The translations under genes were made by a program, and so were the position numbers. From contig RWJK01001518.1 in the NCBI GenBank assembly GCA_004335835.1, positions 32,974-96,973 of the forward strand: DNA of 64,000 bases. The letters are read 5' to 3'. The notes under the pieces were generated by a model, which had not been told where the DNA came from, searched no databases, and was given only the letters and a program-made list of their open reading frames with translations. Below are positions 11,892 through 22,481 of the stretch, one piece after another. Origin of the DNA: Scenedesmus sp. ARA3. Lineage: Eukaryota; Chlorophyta; Chlorophyceae; Sphaeropleales; Scenedesmaceae. Each line of letters starts with the position of its first letter. Within the stretch, counting starts at the first letter, position 1.

Positions 11892-13246
11892 TCAGCGGTC
11901 CTTGCTTGCTGTGGCTGTGGCTGTGGCTGCCTTGCCGCCGTGCTCCTTGGTGACCTTGATGACAGCGCTCGGCTTTTCCTTGAGCAGCACCTCCACCTTT
12001 GCGGGAGGCGGGACCTTGTAGTCTTTGGTCACCTTCTGCGTGTAGCTCTTCTCAATCTTGTGCGGCTGCGGCGGCGGCAGCAGCAGCAGGTTGAGCCAGA
12101 GCAGAAGCAATGATGTCGTGTGCAACGGTAGCCGTGATCACATTCGTGAGCGTCAATTTGTTACGCTGCACCGTGTTCACTAGGATTGAGATGTCGGCTG
12201 GCATCAAATTTTGATCCCATTCGAATTTTGGCAAGGTCAACAGCACTGCAGCACGGTGCTGACGTCACTGCCACTGGCAGTGGGATGTGGCAGTGCTGCT
12301 GGCGATGATGTGCAAGCAGGAATTGTCAAGGTGCAAACTGCAGCGCGGCACACCACTGGCTGAGCTACAATGGCAGGCAGGCGTCTTTGCTCTGGCAGCT
12401 GAGCTCCAGGCAGCTATCCATTGACACCACTGCAGTACATTCATGCGTACACCATGCAGCAGGCACACCCAGCCATGCATATGCTGCCCCACCTGCGCCG
12501 CTTTGAAGGGCTTCTTGATGAAAGCAGCAGCATGGTCGCCCACAGAGCCCTTCTCAGGTTTTGCTGGCTCCTCCTCCTCTTCCTCCTCCTCCTTCTTCGG
12601 CTCTGCCTTCTTATGGGTGATGGTGGTGACGCCTGCAGTGCAGCAGCAGAGTGCAACATGTGAGTTGTGCTGCAACGAGGCACCTGGCCATATGCAGTGC
12701 ACTCGTCAAATGGTCACGGATCATCTCTGGACATCTTGGCGGCAACGCTGCGATTTGTCAGACAGGCCGGCTGCAGCTGCCACTGCAGAATGGAAGCAAT
12801 AGGCTGATAAGCAATATATTGTTGGACGTATTTGCTGCAAAACTTGCTGTACATTTGTGACAGCTATGCCTGCTCATCTGGGCGGCAAAAATGCGTCACA
12901 GGTGCCTGCTCAAGTATAGAGTGATCCTGCTGGACCAGGATGTATGAGCTCTGCAGAAGGGCCCCTTCTGCATTTAGTTGATCGGCTGCTGTATGCAACC
13001 ATGCAAGCTGGATCGACGCTATCCAAGCCTCGATTGCTCACTCTTGTACTTCACGATATGAGGATGGTTGATGCCATTCTCAACGCTGTACTGAAACTCG
13101 GTAGGGACAAGCTGCTTCAAGCCCCGCGCAAATGCTTGTTGTTCTGCCGCTGCCTGCAGCTGTGTCTCATCAGCCCGGATGCTTGAAAGCCAAATGGCTG
13201 ATACGCAAACAAGCGCCAGCAGTGTTGCAAACGTCGCTCTCGCCAT
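11892..13246 (-). CDS. Small lysine-rich secretory protein A (unknown family)
   Basis: I do not recognise this protein. Minus-strand model: exon 1 13246-13042, exon 2 12632-12493, exon 3 12065-11892, giving 172 residues with consistent phases. The ATG at 13246 opens a classical signal peptide: MARA, a hydrophobic core LLALVCVSAIWL, then SSIRAD as probable cleavage region. The mature part is acidic/basic: VTTITHKKAEPKK, then eight Glu in a row, then repeated Lys-rich stretches (FIKKPFKAAQ, YTQKVTKDYK, VLLKEKP), and an Ala/Thr/Lys end. There is no transmembrane segment after the signal peptide and no Cys in the mature chain. It lies head-to-head with protein B, which has the same plan (three exons, signal peptide, V-T-x5-HKK-A motif just after the first intron). 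Export to the ER/outside is inferred. The intron between exons 2 and 3 is longest, and an extra small exon there cannot be excluded. Confidence 0.65.
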
Positions 13247-13541
13247 TTTGTCTGCTGCTCGAAGGCGGGAAGGCTACTGCTCTGGCCGTGGTAAGGAAGA
13301 TGCGACCACCATGCACGGACCAATTGTAAGCTCTTTGATCATCTTATGACCTTCCCCGGCGTCTGCTGCCAACTCCTGTGCATGTCAACGGGTGCCGGAT
13401 CACTTCACCGGTTCCCGCCACGGGTTACGCCGGGCAGGTGCGTGCGCAGGGCATACATCTAACAAGCATGTGGAGACCGGCCCTTGCATAATGCAAAACA
13501 CACTCGCATATTTTGTGGCCGGGATACCAAACTACACAAAG
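13247..13541. promoter_or_regulatory. Bidirectional promoter region of the secretory pair
   Basis: About 295 bases separate the two divergent ATG codons, so both transcripts must start inside or very near this segment. A CCAAT pentamer is present at 13320-13324. No clear TATA box was seen. Joint regulation of the two genes is inferred from the arrangement. Confidence 0.55.
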
Positions 13542-13757
13542 ATGGCAGGGAAGATCCACTGTGCTCTGGCTGTCTTCGTGCTGGGGGCTTTGCTGCTTGC
13601 TTCTTCAGCTGCAGCCGAGCGCAGCAGCGACAAAAAGACCCCAGCTGCGCTACAGGGAACGCCACTGAGCCACAGACGTGCCCTGCGCCTCATTGTGGAG
13701 TCCACTACCGGCTACTGGTTCTGGGACACCAAGGTAAGTTGGATATGGCCCTGCTGG

Positions 13758-13798
<41 letters not shown>

Positions 13799-14721
13799 CT
13801 GTTGCTACAGCCGCTGCAACAGCATTGCATTGACAAGCAGCTTTCCTTTGGAAGATACCGCGTTGGCAAGATCCGGCCTGCAAGTTCCATGACACCAAGT
13901 GGCATCACCCTCTAAAAACACTGTGCCATGCCCTAACCTGAGCCTCTTGGTCAAACCTGAGCTGCCACGTGCCGTTCAAATAACAATTTGTGACATGCTG
14001 TCCTGCAGGCTGAGACCAAGGTCACCCTCGTGCCCGCCTCCTCCCTGCACAAGAAGAAAGCGCCAGCTGCTGAAAAGGTGGAGGAGAAGCAGCTCAGCAC
14101 TGCACACCTGAAGGACGTTGAGCTGCCAGAGCACTACAAGCACATATTTGCAAAGGTGAGCTGCTGCTGCTGCTGCTGCTGTGGCTGTGGCAGTATATTA
14201 GTAGCATGGAGATGGATCGGCGCAGGGTGCATATGTGCTCAGCAGATGATGCCATGGTGGCAACGGCCAGCACTGCCCTGAGTTGCACAGAATTGGCTGC
14301 TGCCTTTTGCAGCGATAACAGATACCACATTGTTAGCTGGGCCACATGTGAAGCTCAGCCAGCTGCTGCAGCTTACGTAATCCTGCATGCTCTGCTATGA
14401 ACCGCGGCATGTGTACTCCCTGCACGTGCTTGCAGCAGTACCTGCGCGGCAGTCCGCACTCTCAGATGACAGCATTACTGATTGAATTGACACACGTACT
14501 GCACAAAGCACAAATCAAAGCTCCGCCAGGCTGGACCTGCTCTGCAAGCTGTGCCACTCCCCAAACACCTGTCACACGCGACACCTTGGAATTTGTAACC
14601 TCGCTAACTCAGCTGTGCTGTCAATCTGTTGCAGGGCGACGCTACGCTAGTCCCAGTCGCTGTGGTGGTGGAGAAAGAGGAAGACTCGAAGGAAGTCAAG
14701 CCCGCCAAGGCAGGCCGCTGA
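13542..14721 (+). CDS. Small lysine-rich secretory protein B (unknown family)
   Basis: Unrecognised 141-residue protein; exons 13542-13733, 14009-14155, 14635-14721, all joined in phase 0 with consensus donors (GTAAGT, GTGAGC) and CAG acceptors. The chosen ATG starts a good signal peptide: MAGKIH, core ALAVFVLGALLLA, small-residue end SSAAAE. An upstream in-frame ATG at 13491 would bury it. The mature part has TTGYWFWDTK, then KVTLVPASSLHKKKAPAAEK, a middle ending HYKHIFAK, and a basic C-terminus EVKPAKAGR. No Cys and no further membrane segment. Codon use is strongly C/G-ending in exon 2, which suggests good expression. The HKK-A motif and exon plan resemble the divergent neighbour (protein A), so the two could be old paralogues; overall identity looks low. 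Intron 1 contains eleven CTG units. Confidence 0.68.
13763..13795 (+). repeat. (CTG)11 in intron 1 of secretory protein B
   Basis: Eleven CTG units in sense orientation begin about 30 bases inside the intron. Unlike several other CTG runs here, this one sits near the 5' end of the intron. Confidence 0.9.
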
Positions 14722-15759
14722 TGATGACCTGACACCTGTAGGCTTCAAGCCGCAAGCTGCAACCTACTATGTGGCGGCCACTGGCGCTCCCAGCAGCAGT
14801 GCAGATGCCAAGCCTGCTGTGCATCGGGGCTGCCCTGAACGTATGTTGGTGTTGCTGGTTTGGTGCGCTGCTCGAGCCTGGCAACTGACAGGTTTCATTC
14901 CTGCAATGTATTGTGCTGCGTTGCTGCGCGCCAGTAGGGTCAAATTTGCAGTGTTGTAGTTCAAACTGCAATACAACGCCGGCTATGGCATGGCAGCAAG
15001 CTGTGGACGCGCCGAAATGGCTCTGCAAATAGCTGATCTGGCATCAGAGGCCCTATTGTCTAGGTGGCATGATTGGACATGATGGTTACTAGCTCTGCTT
15101 CAAGGTTGTGCAAAATGAGAGATAGTGGCCGGTGCCACATGTAACACTAGTACTACCTTCCTGGTGATCATGCGAACAAGCAGTGGCTTGGCCAAATGCA
15201 GAGGTCCAGCCTATAGTGGCTGCAAGTACTTGTCACATGTTGTGTGCCGCACCAGGCTGGTCATACCATGCAACAGCTCTGCCTGCAGCACACCAGCAGC
15301 ATGTGCCTTGGCCAGCAACAAAACGCTGCAAGCATGAAGAGCGTACATCGGGTACCCATGTCGGGCTGCAGCTGTGGCTTCCACTGGAGAAAGCACACCA
15401 CAAAATGGCATGAAAGCACAGCCAATGCACACATGCACACAGTGCTACAAAAAGCATGCCTTGCGGTGCAGACATTGTAAGGACCAATGCTCACAACATC
15501 AAGCAGTACACAATCCTTCAGGCACAGCCCAAGCGACCTGTACATCGCGTCTGCAGCAGGTCATCTGACAGGTAGCAACTGTCAACGAGCGACCAACCAG
15601 TGAAGTGCGTGCGGCCAACAAACGGCAATGGGCAATGATAGCAACACTACATTGTATCCTTGTGGGGTGCGGAGGGGCAAAGGCTCGATCGCAGAGCCGC
15701 AGCAAGGCGCGCTGCCTGGAGCTTACACTGCTGCATGCTGCATAAGCCCTCAAGCATTT

Positions 15760-15837
15760 GAGCTTGTTCTGTGCTGTTGGCAACGGAGAGATGGTGGAGC
15801 TTGTTCTGTGCTGTTGGCAACGGAGAGATGGTGGAGC
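15760..15837 (+). repeat. 37-bp tandem repeat, about 2.1 copies
   Basis: Two adjacent identical copies (15760-15796 and 15797-15833) are followed by the first four bases of a third. A recent duplication is likely because no mismatch is seen. Confidence 0.9.
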
Positions 15838-15869
15838 AGGCAACGCCTGCTCTGTGTCACCACGTGTTG

Positions 15870-15899
15870 CAAGTGTGCAGCCAACTGGCTGCACACTTG
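15870..15899. repeat. Perfect inverted repeat, 14-bp arms
   Basis: Arms 15870-15883 and 15886-15899 are exact reverse complements separated by only two bases. On the minus strand the structure sits about 95-125 bases past the SWS1 stop, so it would form a strong hairpin in its 3' UTR. Confidence 0.85.
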
Positions 15900-15994
15900 C
15901 CCTCAGGTGCACACTGGCCTGGAGCACGTGCTGTGTAGGACGAGTGAAGCTGAAGTTGTGCTGCACATGATGCTGCCTTTCTCTTTTTCTCCAC

Positions 15995-16098
15995 TCATGA
16001 GTCCAGCAGGAACTGCGCAATGGCTGTGTCCGGCACTACTGTCACTGGGCAGCGCTTGAGCGCAAGCGCGAGCCGGGCCGCCAGCTGGTGCTTGCACT

Positions 16099-16135
<37 letters not shown>

Positions 16136-16498
16136 CAGCAACAGCAGCAACAACGGGTGTGGGAAGGGCAACACGTGTGCAAAGGGAACAGGTGGCAATC
16201 AATGGGCTGGCATGCTGCAGCCGTGTTCTCTAATAATGTCAAGCGCAGAGTTTACTGATGTGTATGCACAAAGCCTGCCATGAAGCAAACATCAAAAAGC
16301 ATTGCTGGGGCAGATTCAGAACCAACGCGTACTGTGCATGACAGCCACAAACCAACAGGAGTAACATTGCAAACCTGTTGTTGCCTACTTACATATGGTG
16401 CTTCACTCTTGCAGACTACTTCATAGTAGTGAGCCTGGCAGGAGCAGTATGTCTTGGCAAAGGTGATGTACACCCCAGACTTGCCTCGCACCTGATGG

Positions 16499-16532
<34 letters not shown>

Positions 16533-17333
16533 GGTAGCGCCTGGTTACACAGGAGACTGCAGCAGTCCAGGAAACCCTACTGAACCAAAGGGCATGCCAT
16601 CGCATGGAGGAGCAACTGCCAGTGTCTGCTATATCGCTGCAAAGGGAGCTACTGCTTAACAGTCCTCAAAATGGACGTGAGCAACATGCAAAGCATACAC
16701 ACATCATTCAGCGAGCAGCAGTCCTGTCGCTGCCCCCGCCCACACCTGGAAGATGTGCCGCCTGCTGCTCTCTCCAATGTAACACTCCACCTCGTTTTGG
16801 TCAACCACTTGCAGGGCTTTCTGCCAGTTCCTGCCCAGCAGCAAGCTCATCCTGCCAACACAAAGATCATGTTGGCCGCAAAGATTGTGAATTAGACAAA
16901 TATCAGAATGCACGCGTTCAGCAATTGGTGCCTGCTATGTCGTGCCATCTGCTGCTGTGCAAAAGACATGGTGTTTAGCACCTGGAACCGCTGCTGGCTG
17001 CTATGCACTGTTGCAAGGACGTATGTACATGCATGCCCGAGTGCTGCTATATTTGAAGTGCTGACGCTGGCTTGAAGCAAAGGCACATGTTGCTGCCTGC
17101 TTACTTTGACATCTGCTCAATGGTTACTGCACAGCAAAGACAGCCAGCAAGGTTAGTACATGCACTAGGGCATTGCGCATGTCAATTGCTGCACTGGCAG
17201 CGGCTGTTGGCCAAGGAAGCAGAGGCAAGTTTATTGTAGCTAGGGTTCACCACTTACGTTGGCCTTGGTTCTCTATGTGGGTGGTGAGCTGTTCAAAGCA
17301 CTGATCAGCGACCCTGTGACCCAGCAGCGGCAT
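15995..17333 (-). CDS. ZSWIM7: SWS1/ZSWIM7, SWIM zinc-finger protein of the Shu complex
   Basis: Partner of Rad51-paralogue proteins in homologous recombination. Minus-strand model: 17333-17258, 17126-17105, 16851-16746, 16491-16393, 16096-15995, giving 134 residues against about 140 in human. Each split codon completes sensibly, including across a 22-base microexon. Order: VADQCFEQL near the N-terminus, MSLLLGRNWQKALQVVDQ, SSRRHIFQVRGKSG, then the SWIM motif CxCx15CxH with C84, C86, C102 and H104 (TYCSCQAHYYEVV, APYCKHQLAARLA). All four zinc ligands are present. The third and fourth ligands come from the last exon, so the motif only exists after splicing. Introns 3 and 4 end with CTG runs before the acceptor. 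The start is the nearest in-frame ATG. The gene is head-to-head with the dynein gene. Both have expected roles in germ cells elsewhere, but no link is shown here. Confidence 0.93.
16100..16132 (-). repeat. (CTG)11 on the minus strand at an SWS1 acceptor
   Basis: Read on the SWS1 sense strand this is eleven CTG units ending at the CAG acceptor of the last exon. They replace a normal polypyrimidine tract. Confidence 0.9.
16500..16529 (-). repeat. (CTG)10 on the minus strand near an SWS1 acceptor
   Basis: Ten sense-strand CTG units lie eight bases upstream of the exon 4 boundary of SWS1 (acceptor AG at 16492-16493). Confidence 0.9.
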
Positions 17334-17870
17334 CACCGTGAAATAGAAACAGCAAGGTGCCTCCACCAAGCACCAGCTGCAGAGTGCAGAGGGCCCAGCA
17401 CGTGCAACGACCAAGCAGCAATGAACACGTACTGTGTTATGCTAGGTGCAAGTTGTGCGGTCATCCTGTCGGCTGTTGCTGGAAATGTCAGCAGTAAGCA
17501 GCAGCAGCACCAGCACTAGCAACGGTAGCAACACTGCTCGGCACCTTCAACAATCTAGCAAGGCCACGTTGGCAATAAAACGGTTTTGAATATCGCTGCT
17601 CGGGTGTGATTGGTGAGGCGGACAGCATTGAATCCTACAAACCAAAGGTGTCATCTGACACATTCAAAACCTAGTTCGCCGATTATCGTGGATGAGCGTC
17701 CACGTCAATCTAGATTTCTTGAGCATGCGTCTTTATAGCTAAAAGTAAGCGCTGTCTTGCTTGGCTCACGTATTGATTGATTTGACTTGGCAGGCCATCA
17801 GGACTGGCGGAGACAGCTACAATAACTACATGTTTCGATTAAATTAGCCTTAGACGTTTGTGGGGGCGTC
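17334..17870. promoter_or_regulatory. Bidirectional promoter region, SWS1 and dynein heavy chain
   Basis: The two ATG codons are about 540 bases apart on opposite strands. The stretch from about 17530 to 17860 is visibly more AT-rich than the neighbouring exons and introns, as expected for a promoter. No clear TATA box is seen for either gene. Some 5' UTR is surely included. Confidence 0.5.
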
Positions 17871-19666
17871 ATGCCTGAGCCCAAGGAGCCGGGGGAGCAG
17901 CAGCAGGTACATGTGCAGGCGTACTGCAGCACCCTGTAGAGGTGCTGCAGATGCATGCCGCTGCAAAATGATCCCTCCTGCTTTCAAGCCACTGGAGTGA
18001 CTCCTTCTGCTTGATCATATCAACAATACAGTGATGTAAAGCCGTATTTGTTCCAGTTACAAGCCACTGCATTGCACCGCCATCGCTGGTTTGCAGAGAG
18101 GGCAATCCCCAGAGCCAGGATGTTTGCGACAGCAGCTGTACCCGCAGGCAAGGCAGTCGATTGTGCTGCCTCAGCCCAAGCTGGTAGCAGAAGTCAAACG
18201 GCAGGGCTCTCTGTCACCTGTTCTGGGTGGTAGGCTGGTGAGCACCAGTTTCACAGCAATGAAACATGCAAATATGGCATCCAGTATCAGTGTTGTTGTG
18301 CTTACCAGGCATGCACAGGCACGCATGCTTACGTGGTGATGTTTTCACCTACTGCAGAGCACGGCAGCAGGGAAGCACTTGCCACCATTGGAAGCAGCTG
18401 GTGCTTTGGGCAAGTTGGCGGATGGGCGGCCATCACTCATTGGGGGAACCAAGGTGGGTAACACAAAGACAGCAGCATCACATGTTCAGGGAGAATGAGC
18501 CCAAGAGCTTTCGCAACAAAGCAGCGTAATCAAGTTTTTAACAAAAAGGCCTAACTTGCAAGCAGCTGGCCCTACGGCACGTGCTCAGCATTGCAGGTCA
18601 GACGAGCTGCAGATGCTTTGGGCCTGCACTGGCATGCTTGCACAACTTCACAGGCGACCCAGCAGCGCATGCGGTTTTCTGCTGTATACCATTGCACCAC
18701 ATCGCAGGAGATGCGGCTGCCAGAAACACTCGAGGCACCCAAACAGCAGTTGAACCCGCTGCACAAGCAGGGCCTCATTGCAGCGCCAGCACTGCGGGGC
18801 AGCTTTGCACAGCACAAGCCGCACCTCAGCATTGATGTCCTGCAAGCAGGCAACAGTACTGCAAGGAGCGGCTTACTGTCACCAGCTATGGCAGCAGCAG
18901 CAGCAGCAGGCAGGCCTGGCTCGCCTGGTCCCAGAAGCTCTCTGGTGCTGCCTAGCAGTCCAATGGCGCCACCCCATGCTTCAGGTATGCAGCTGTTTGC
19001 TGATCCTGCAGCTGCTGGAGGAGCCAGGAGCAGGTCGCCGGTAGCACAGCAGCAAGGCATGGGCTCGCCAGGGGCTACCGGCATGCAGCAGCAGCAGGCG
19101 GCAGCAGGCGTGGCAACGCCAACAGCAGCCGCGCCAAGCAAGCCGGGCACAGCAGCTGGCAAGCAACCGGAGCAGGATGAGTACAACTACATCAAGTGAG
19201 CTGCTTTTAAATGCTACTTGTGTTGGCAGGGGCTATAGGCAATTCAAAGACAAGCAGAGGAAGCAGGAAGAGCAAATGTCAACTACTCAGCACAATGTCA
19301 GCACCTGCTCAGCCGCTTGTGTTGCTGGCAGTACCTCACATGCTGAGCAGCTGCACCTGCGTCTGCCGCCATGTGTCTCCTCTGGCAGCCAACTGTTTTT
19401 GCTGCCTTTGAAAACCTGCTGCCTTCTTATGTATTAGGCTGATCTATACACTGCGCGAGTACCCCACAACAGAGGACTTTGTGTACTTGAGGCGCTTCAA
19501 GCGCTACCCGGCTGATTGCAACCCCTATGCCTTGGAGGTTGTGCAGTTTGGCAGCGTAGACCAGGCTGATTACTACACGCTCAGCGTGCGGGGCATCACA
19601 CGTTACGTGGACGGTGTGAACGCAGAGTTTGCAAGTGAGCCACTAGAAAGAGGCTGGGATGAATCC

Positions 19667-19725
<59 letters not shown>

Positions 19726-19775
19726 NNNNNNNNNNNNNNNNNNNNNNNNNNNNNNNNNNNNNNNNNNNNNNNNNN

Positions 19776-19836
<61 letters not shown>

Positions 19837-22444
19837 CCTTGACAAGTCTGCTTGCTGGCGCTTGACTGGAGTCTTCCCGTACAAAGCTGCTTAGGGTGCC
19901 TGCAGGGGCAGTCACATTGACTGCATGGAAGCGAGCTCAGCAGCGTAAGGCTTATGTTGGCGTCATACATGCTTGCCTAACAGCAGCTGCGCCTCCCTCC
20001 CCTGCATGCTCTGAACCACCTGCCCCTGGGCCTGGCTGACTGCAGCGCTTGATCAATGGGAGCGCGAGGTGCAGTTGTACATTGCACTCAAGCAGCTGGC
20101 ACTGTTCCGGCAGCACAAGCTGTGGAAGGCTTTCAAGTCCTGGAAGCATTCCATCGACAGCTCCAAGATTGCGGCAGCCAAGGCCAGCTTGAACAAGCAG
20201 CTGTTCATGCTGAGCCCTGTGTTCCAGGGCCCCCTACAGCGCTTCCACCAGCTGTGCCATGAGCTCAGCAGCATGCGCGTGCACAACTTGAAGCCTGCCC
20301 AGGTGAGACGCTTGGGCCAGCTGCTCCCAGGTGCCAGAAGTGACGATCTAGTTTGTACCGGGTGTGTGTGTGAGGCATTTGAGCAATGATGGCACTCGCA
20401 GGAGCGCTGCAGTGTGCGGAGCTGGTTGTTGCAAGCAACCCAAATGATTGTGCCAGCATGCACACCACATGTGCATCAGCTGCTGCTGCTACTGCTGCTG
20501 CCGTTGCCACTGTGCTGCCCTGCAGGTATACACACTGAAGCAGTTTGCAGAAAGCCATGCAGAGCATAGCGAAGTATGTGCAGAGCGCTTGGAGGAGTTC
20601 AGTGAGCAGGTGTATGAAACTGTGGAGCAGGCGTGCCGCGATGCGCTGATACAGCTGCAGCAGCAGCTGGAGACACTCGCAATCAAGTCGGAAGGAGAGG
20701 CAGGCACTGCAGCTGGCATGTCCCTGTCTGGCGGCAGTGGCAAGCAGGGGCATTCAATGCCTGGCGGGCGTGGCAGCATGGTCAGCGCGTCTGGAGGCTT
20801 GACGAGCCCCAATGGCATATCTGCAGCAGGCGGCAAGGCAGACGATGGCAAGCCACAGCAGCAGGTGCGCCAGCAGTCGTTGGATGCAGTGCAACGCGAT
20901 TGGTAGAATGCGGCCAGCTGCCTCTGACGGCTCGTACCCTTCATTCCTGCCTTGTTTGGCAGATTTTCAACCTCAACTTTGCATTGACCTTTGATGTCTC
21001 CTTGCTTGCCTTCAGCTTCTGACAGAACTGCTGCATGCTGGTTTGCAGGATTACGCATACACCATGGCAGCAGCGTATCGCAGTGAGCAGCGTCGCTTAC
21101 TCAGCTTCATACGCATGTCAGACTTCATGATGTGCGATACGCTGCACACATTGCTTGTCGAGTCGGTACGAGAGGTGCTGGAGTCCGTTCGGCCAGCACT
21201 AACAGTGGGGCTGCCAGCAGCTGGTGCTAATGGCAGCAGCGGCAAGAGCAGGCCTGGCAGTGCTGCCCCTGCTGCGCGCAGCCTGCAGACAATGCATACG
21301 CTGCTCAATGGCAGTCGGCGGCAGCGGCAGTCTGCCGCTCTGGCAGGCATGCAGCTCGCGCCAGTGACTGTAGCGCAGCAACAAGCAGCAGCTGCTGCTG
21401 GTGAGGCTGGCATCGCACTGCAGCGTGCACCAGTGTTTGAGCTGCAGGTGCTGCTTACGCAGAGTTTGGAGGAGCTTGCATTCGAGCCAGAGCCAGAGCA
21501 CTTTCAGGTGGGTGCCTTGCATAGCTGGGCATGTCACAGTGTTGTGCTGCTGCTGTGTATTGACGGACTGCTTGAAGTAGCTTAGGTGTACACCAGCAGG
21601 CAACGCTGCTGCAGCTGAGCTGTTGCTCACCTGCGTTGAAATTCTTTCTCTGCTGCAGGCCCAGATGGTCTCTGTACTGCTGGAGTTCAACAGCTGCGTG
21701 ACCAGCATCCGGCGGCTGTACAGCAGGCCTGAGCTGGTCAGTGGCGTGCTGGGCGCAAAGGCGGGGGACCTGCAGGAGGCGACACCGCTGGCTGAGCTGG
21801 TCATTGCAGGAGACCTGGAGGAGCTGGTGGGTTGGCTGCGGGGTCATTGCTGTCGGACTGCAGGCTGGTCAGTGTTATTCTATGCCGTGCCAGCGGTAGA
21901 CAGGCAGCTTGAAGTGCACGTTAGGTGTAGCACTGGCTAGACACTCGCCTGAACTCATTGGGGCATTGTGTGCATGTTTTGCTGTGCTGCACTGTTTTGT
22001 GTGCAGGTGAACGCCACCAAGGCCGCCATGGATGTTGCGCTGGCTCGCGCCAACATGCAGAAGAATGCATACGAGCAGTTCAAGGACATGATGCTGTTTG
22101 ACAGGCAGCTGGACCTGGCCAGCCTGTCTCCGGCATTCAAGGCAGCCTGTGGATTCAAGGGCCTGGCAGCAGCTGCAGCAGCTGGAGGTGCGTGTCTGCC
22201 CTGGCTGTGAACAGCAGCAGCTCGTCACTTGCAGTAACCAGAGGAGTGCCGTTCTTGCTTCTGTTGTATGCATGTGGTCAGCTGTCGTCATCACTTTTTG
22301 TGTTGCTAACTGGTGTCATTTGGTGCTGCTGTTGTTATGCTGCTTTGACTGCAGAGTTTGCGCCTGCCACTGCTGAGGCAAGCTTGGTGGGCTTGGGGCA
22401 GCAACCCTCTAGCATTCTGTCTCCAATGACACCGTCGCCAGCTT

Positions 22445-22481
<37 letters not shown>

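Larger units (their letters stand above)
14722..15994. other. Convergent intergenic region with repeats
   Basis: Lies between the 3' ends of secretory protein B (+) and SWS1 (-). No coding frame is supported on either strand. It holds a 37-bp tandem duplication and a perfect hairpin, both listed separately. A TTACA (TGTAA on the minus strand) at 15723-15727 is a possible poly(A) signal for SWS1. Confidence 0.5.

Noticed and set aside
15760..15837. Possible CRISPR-like repeat unit
   Set aside because: Two head-to-tail copies without spacers in a eukaryotic intergenic region; it is a simple tandem duplication.
19481..19894. Open frame with long poly-Ala or poly-Gln across the N gap
   Set aside because: A GTGAGC donor at 19635 joins cleanly to 20046 and restores the conserved dynein tail motif, so the repeat is intronic. 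The frame across Ns is arbitrary.
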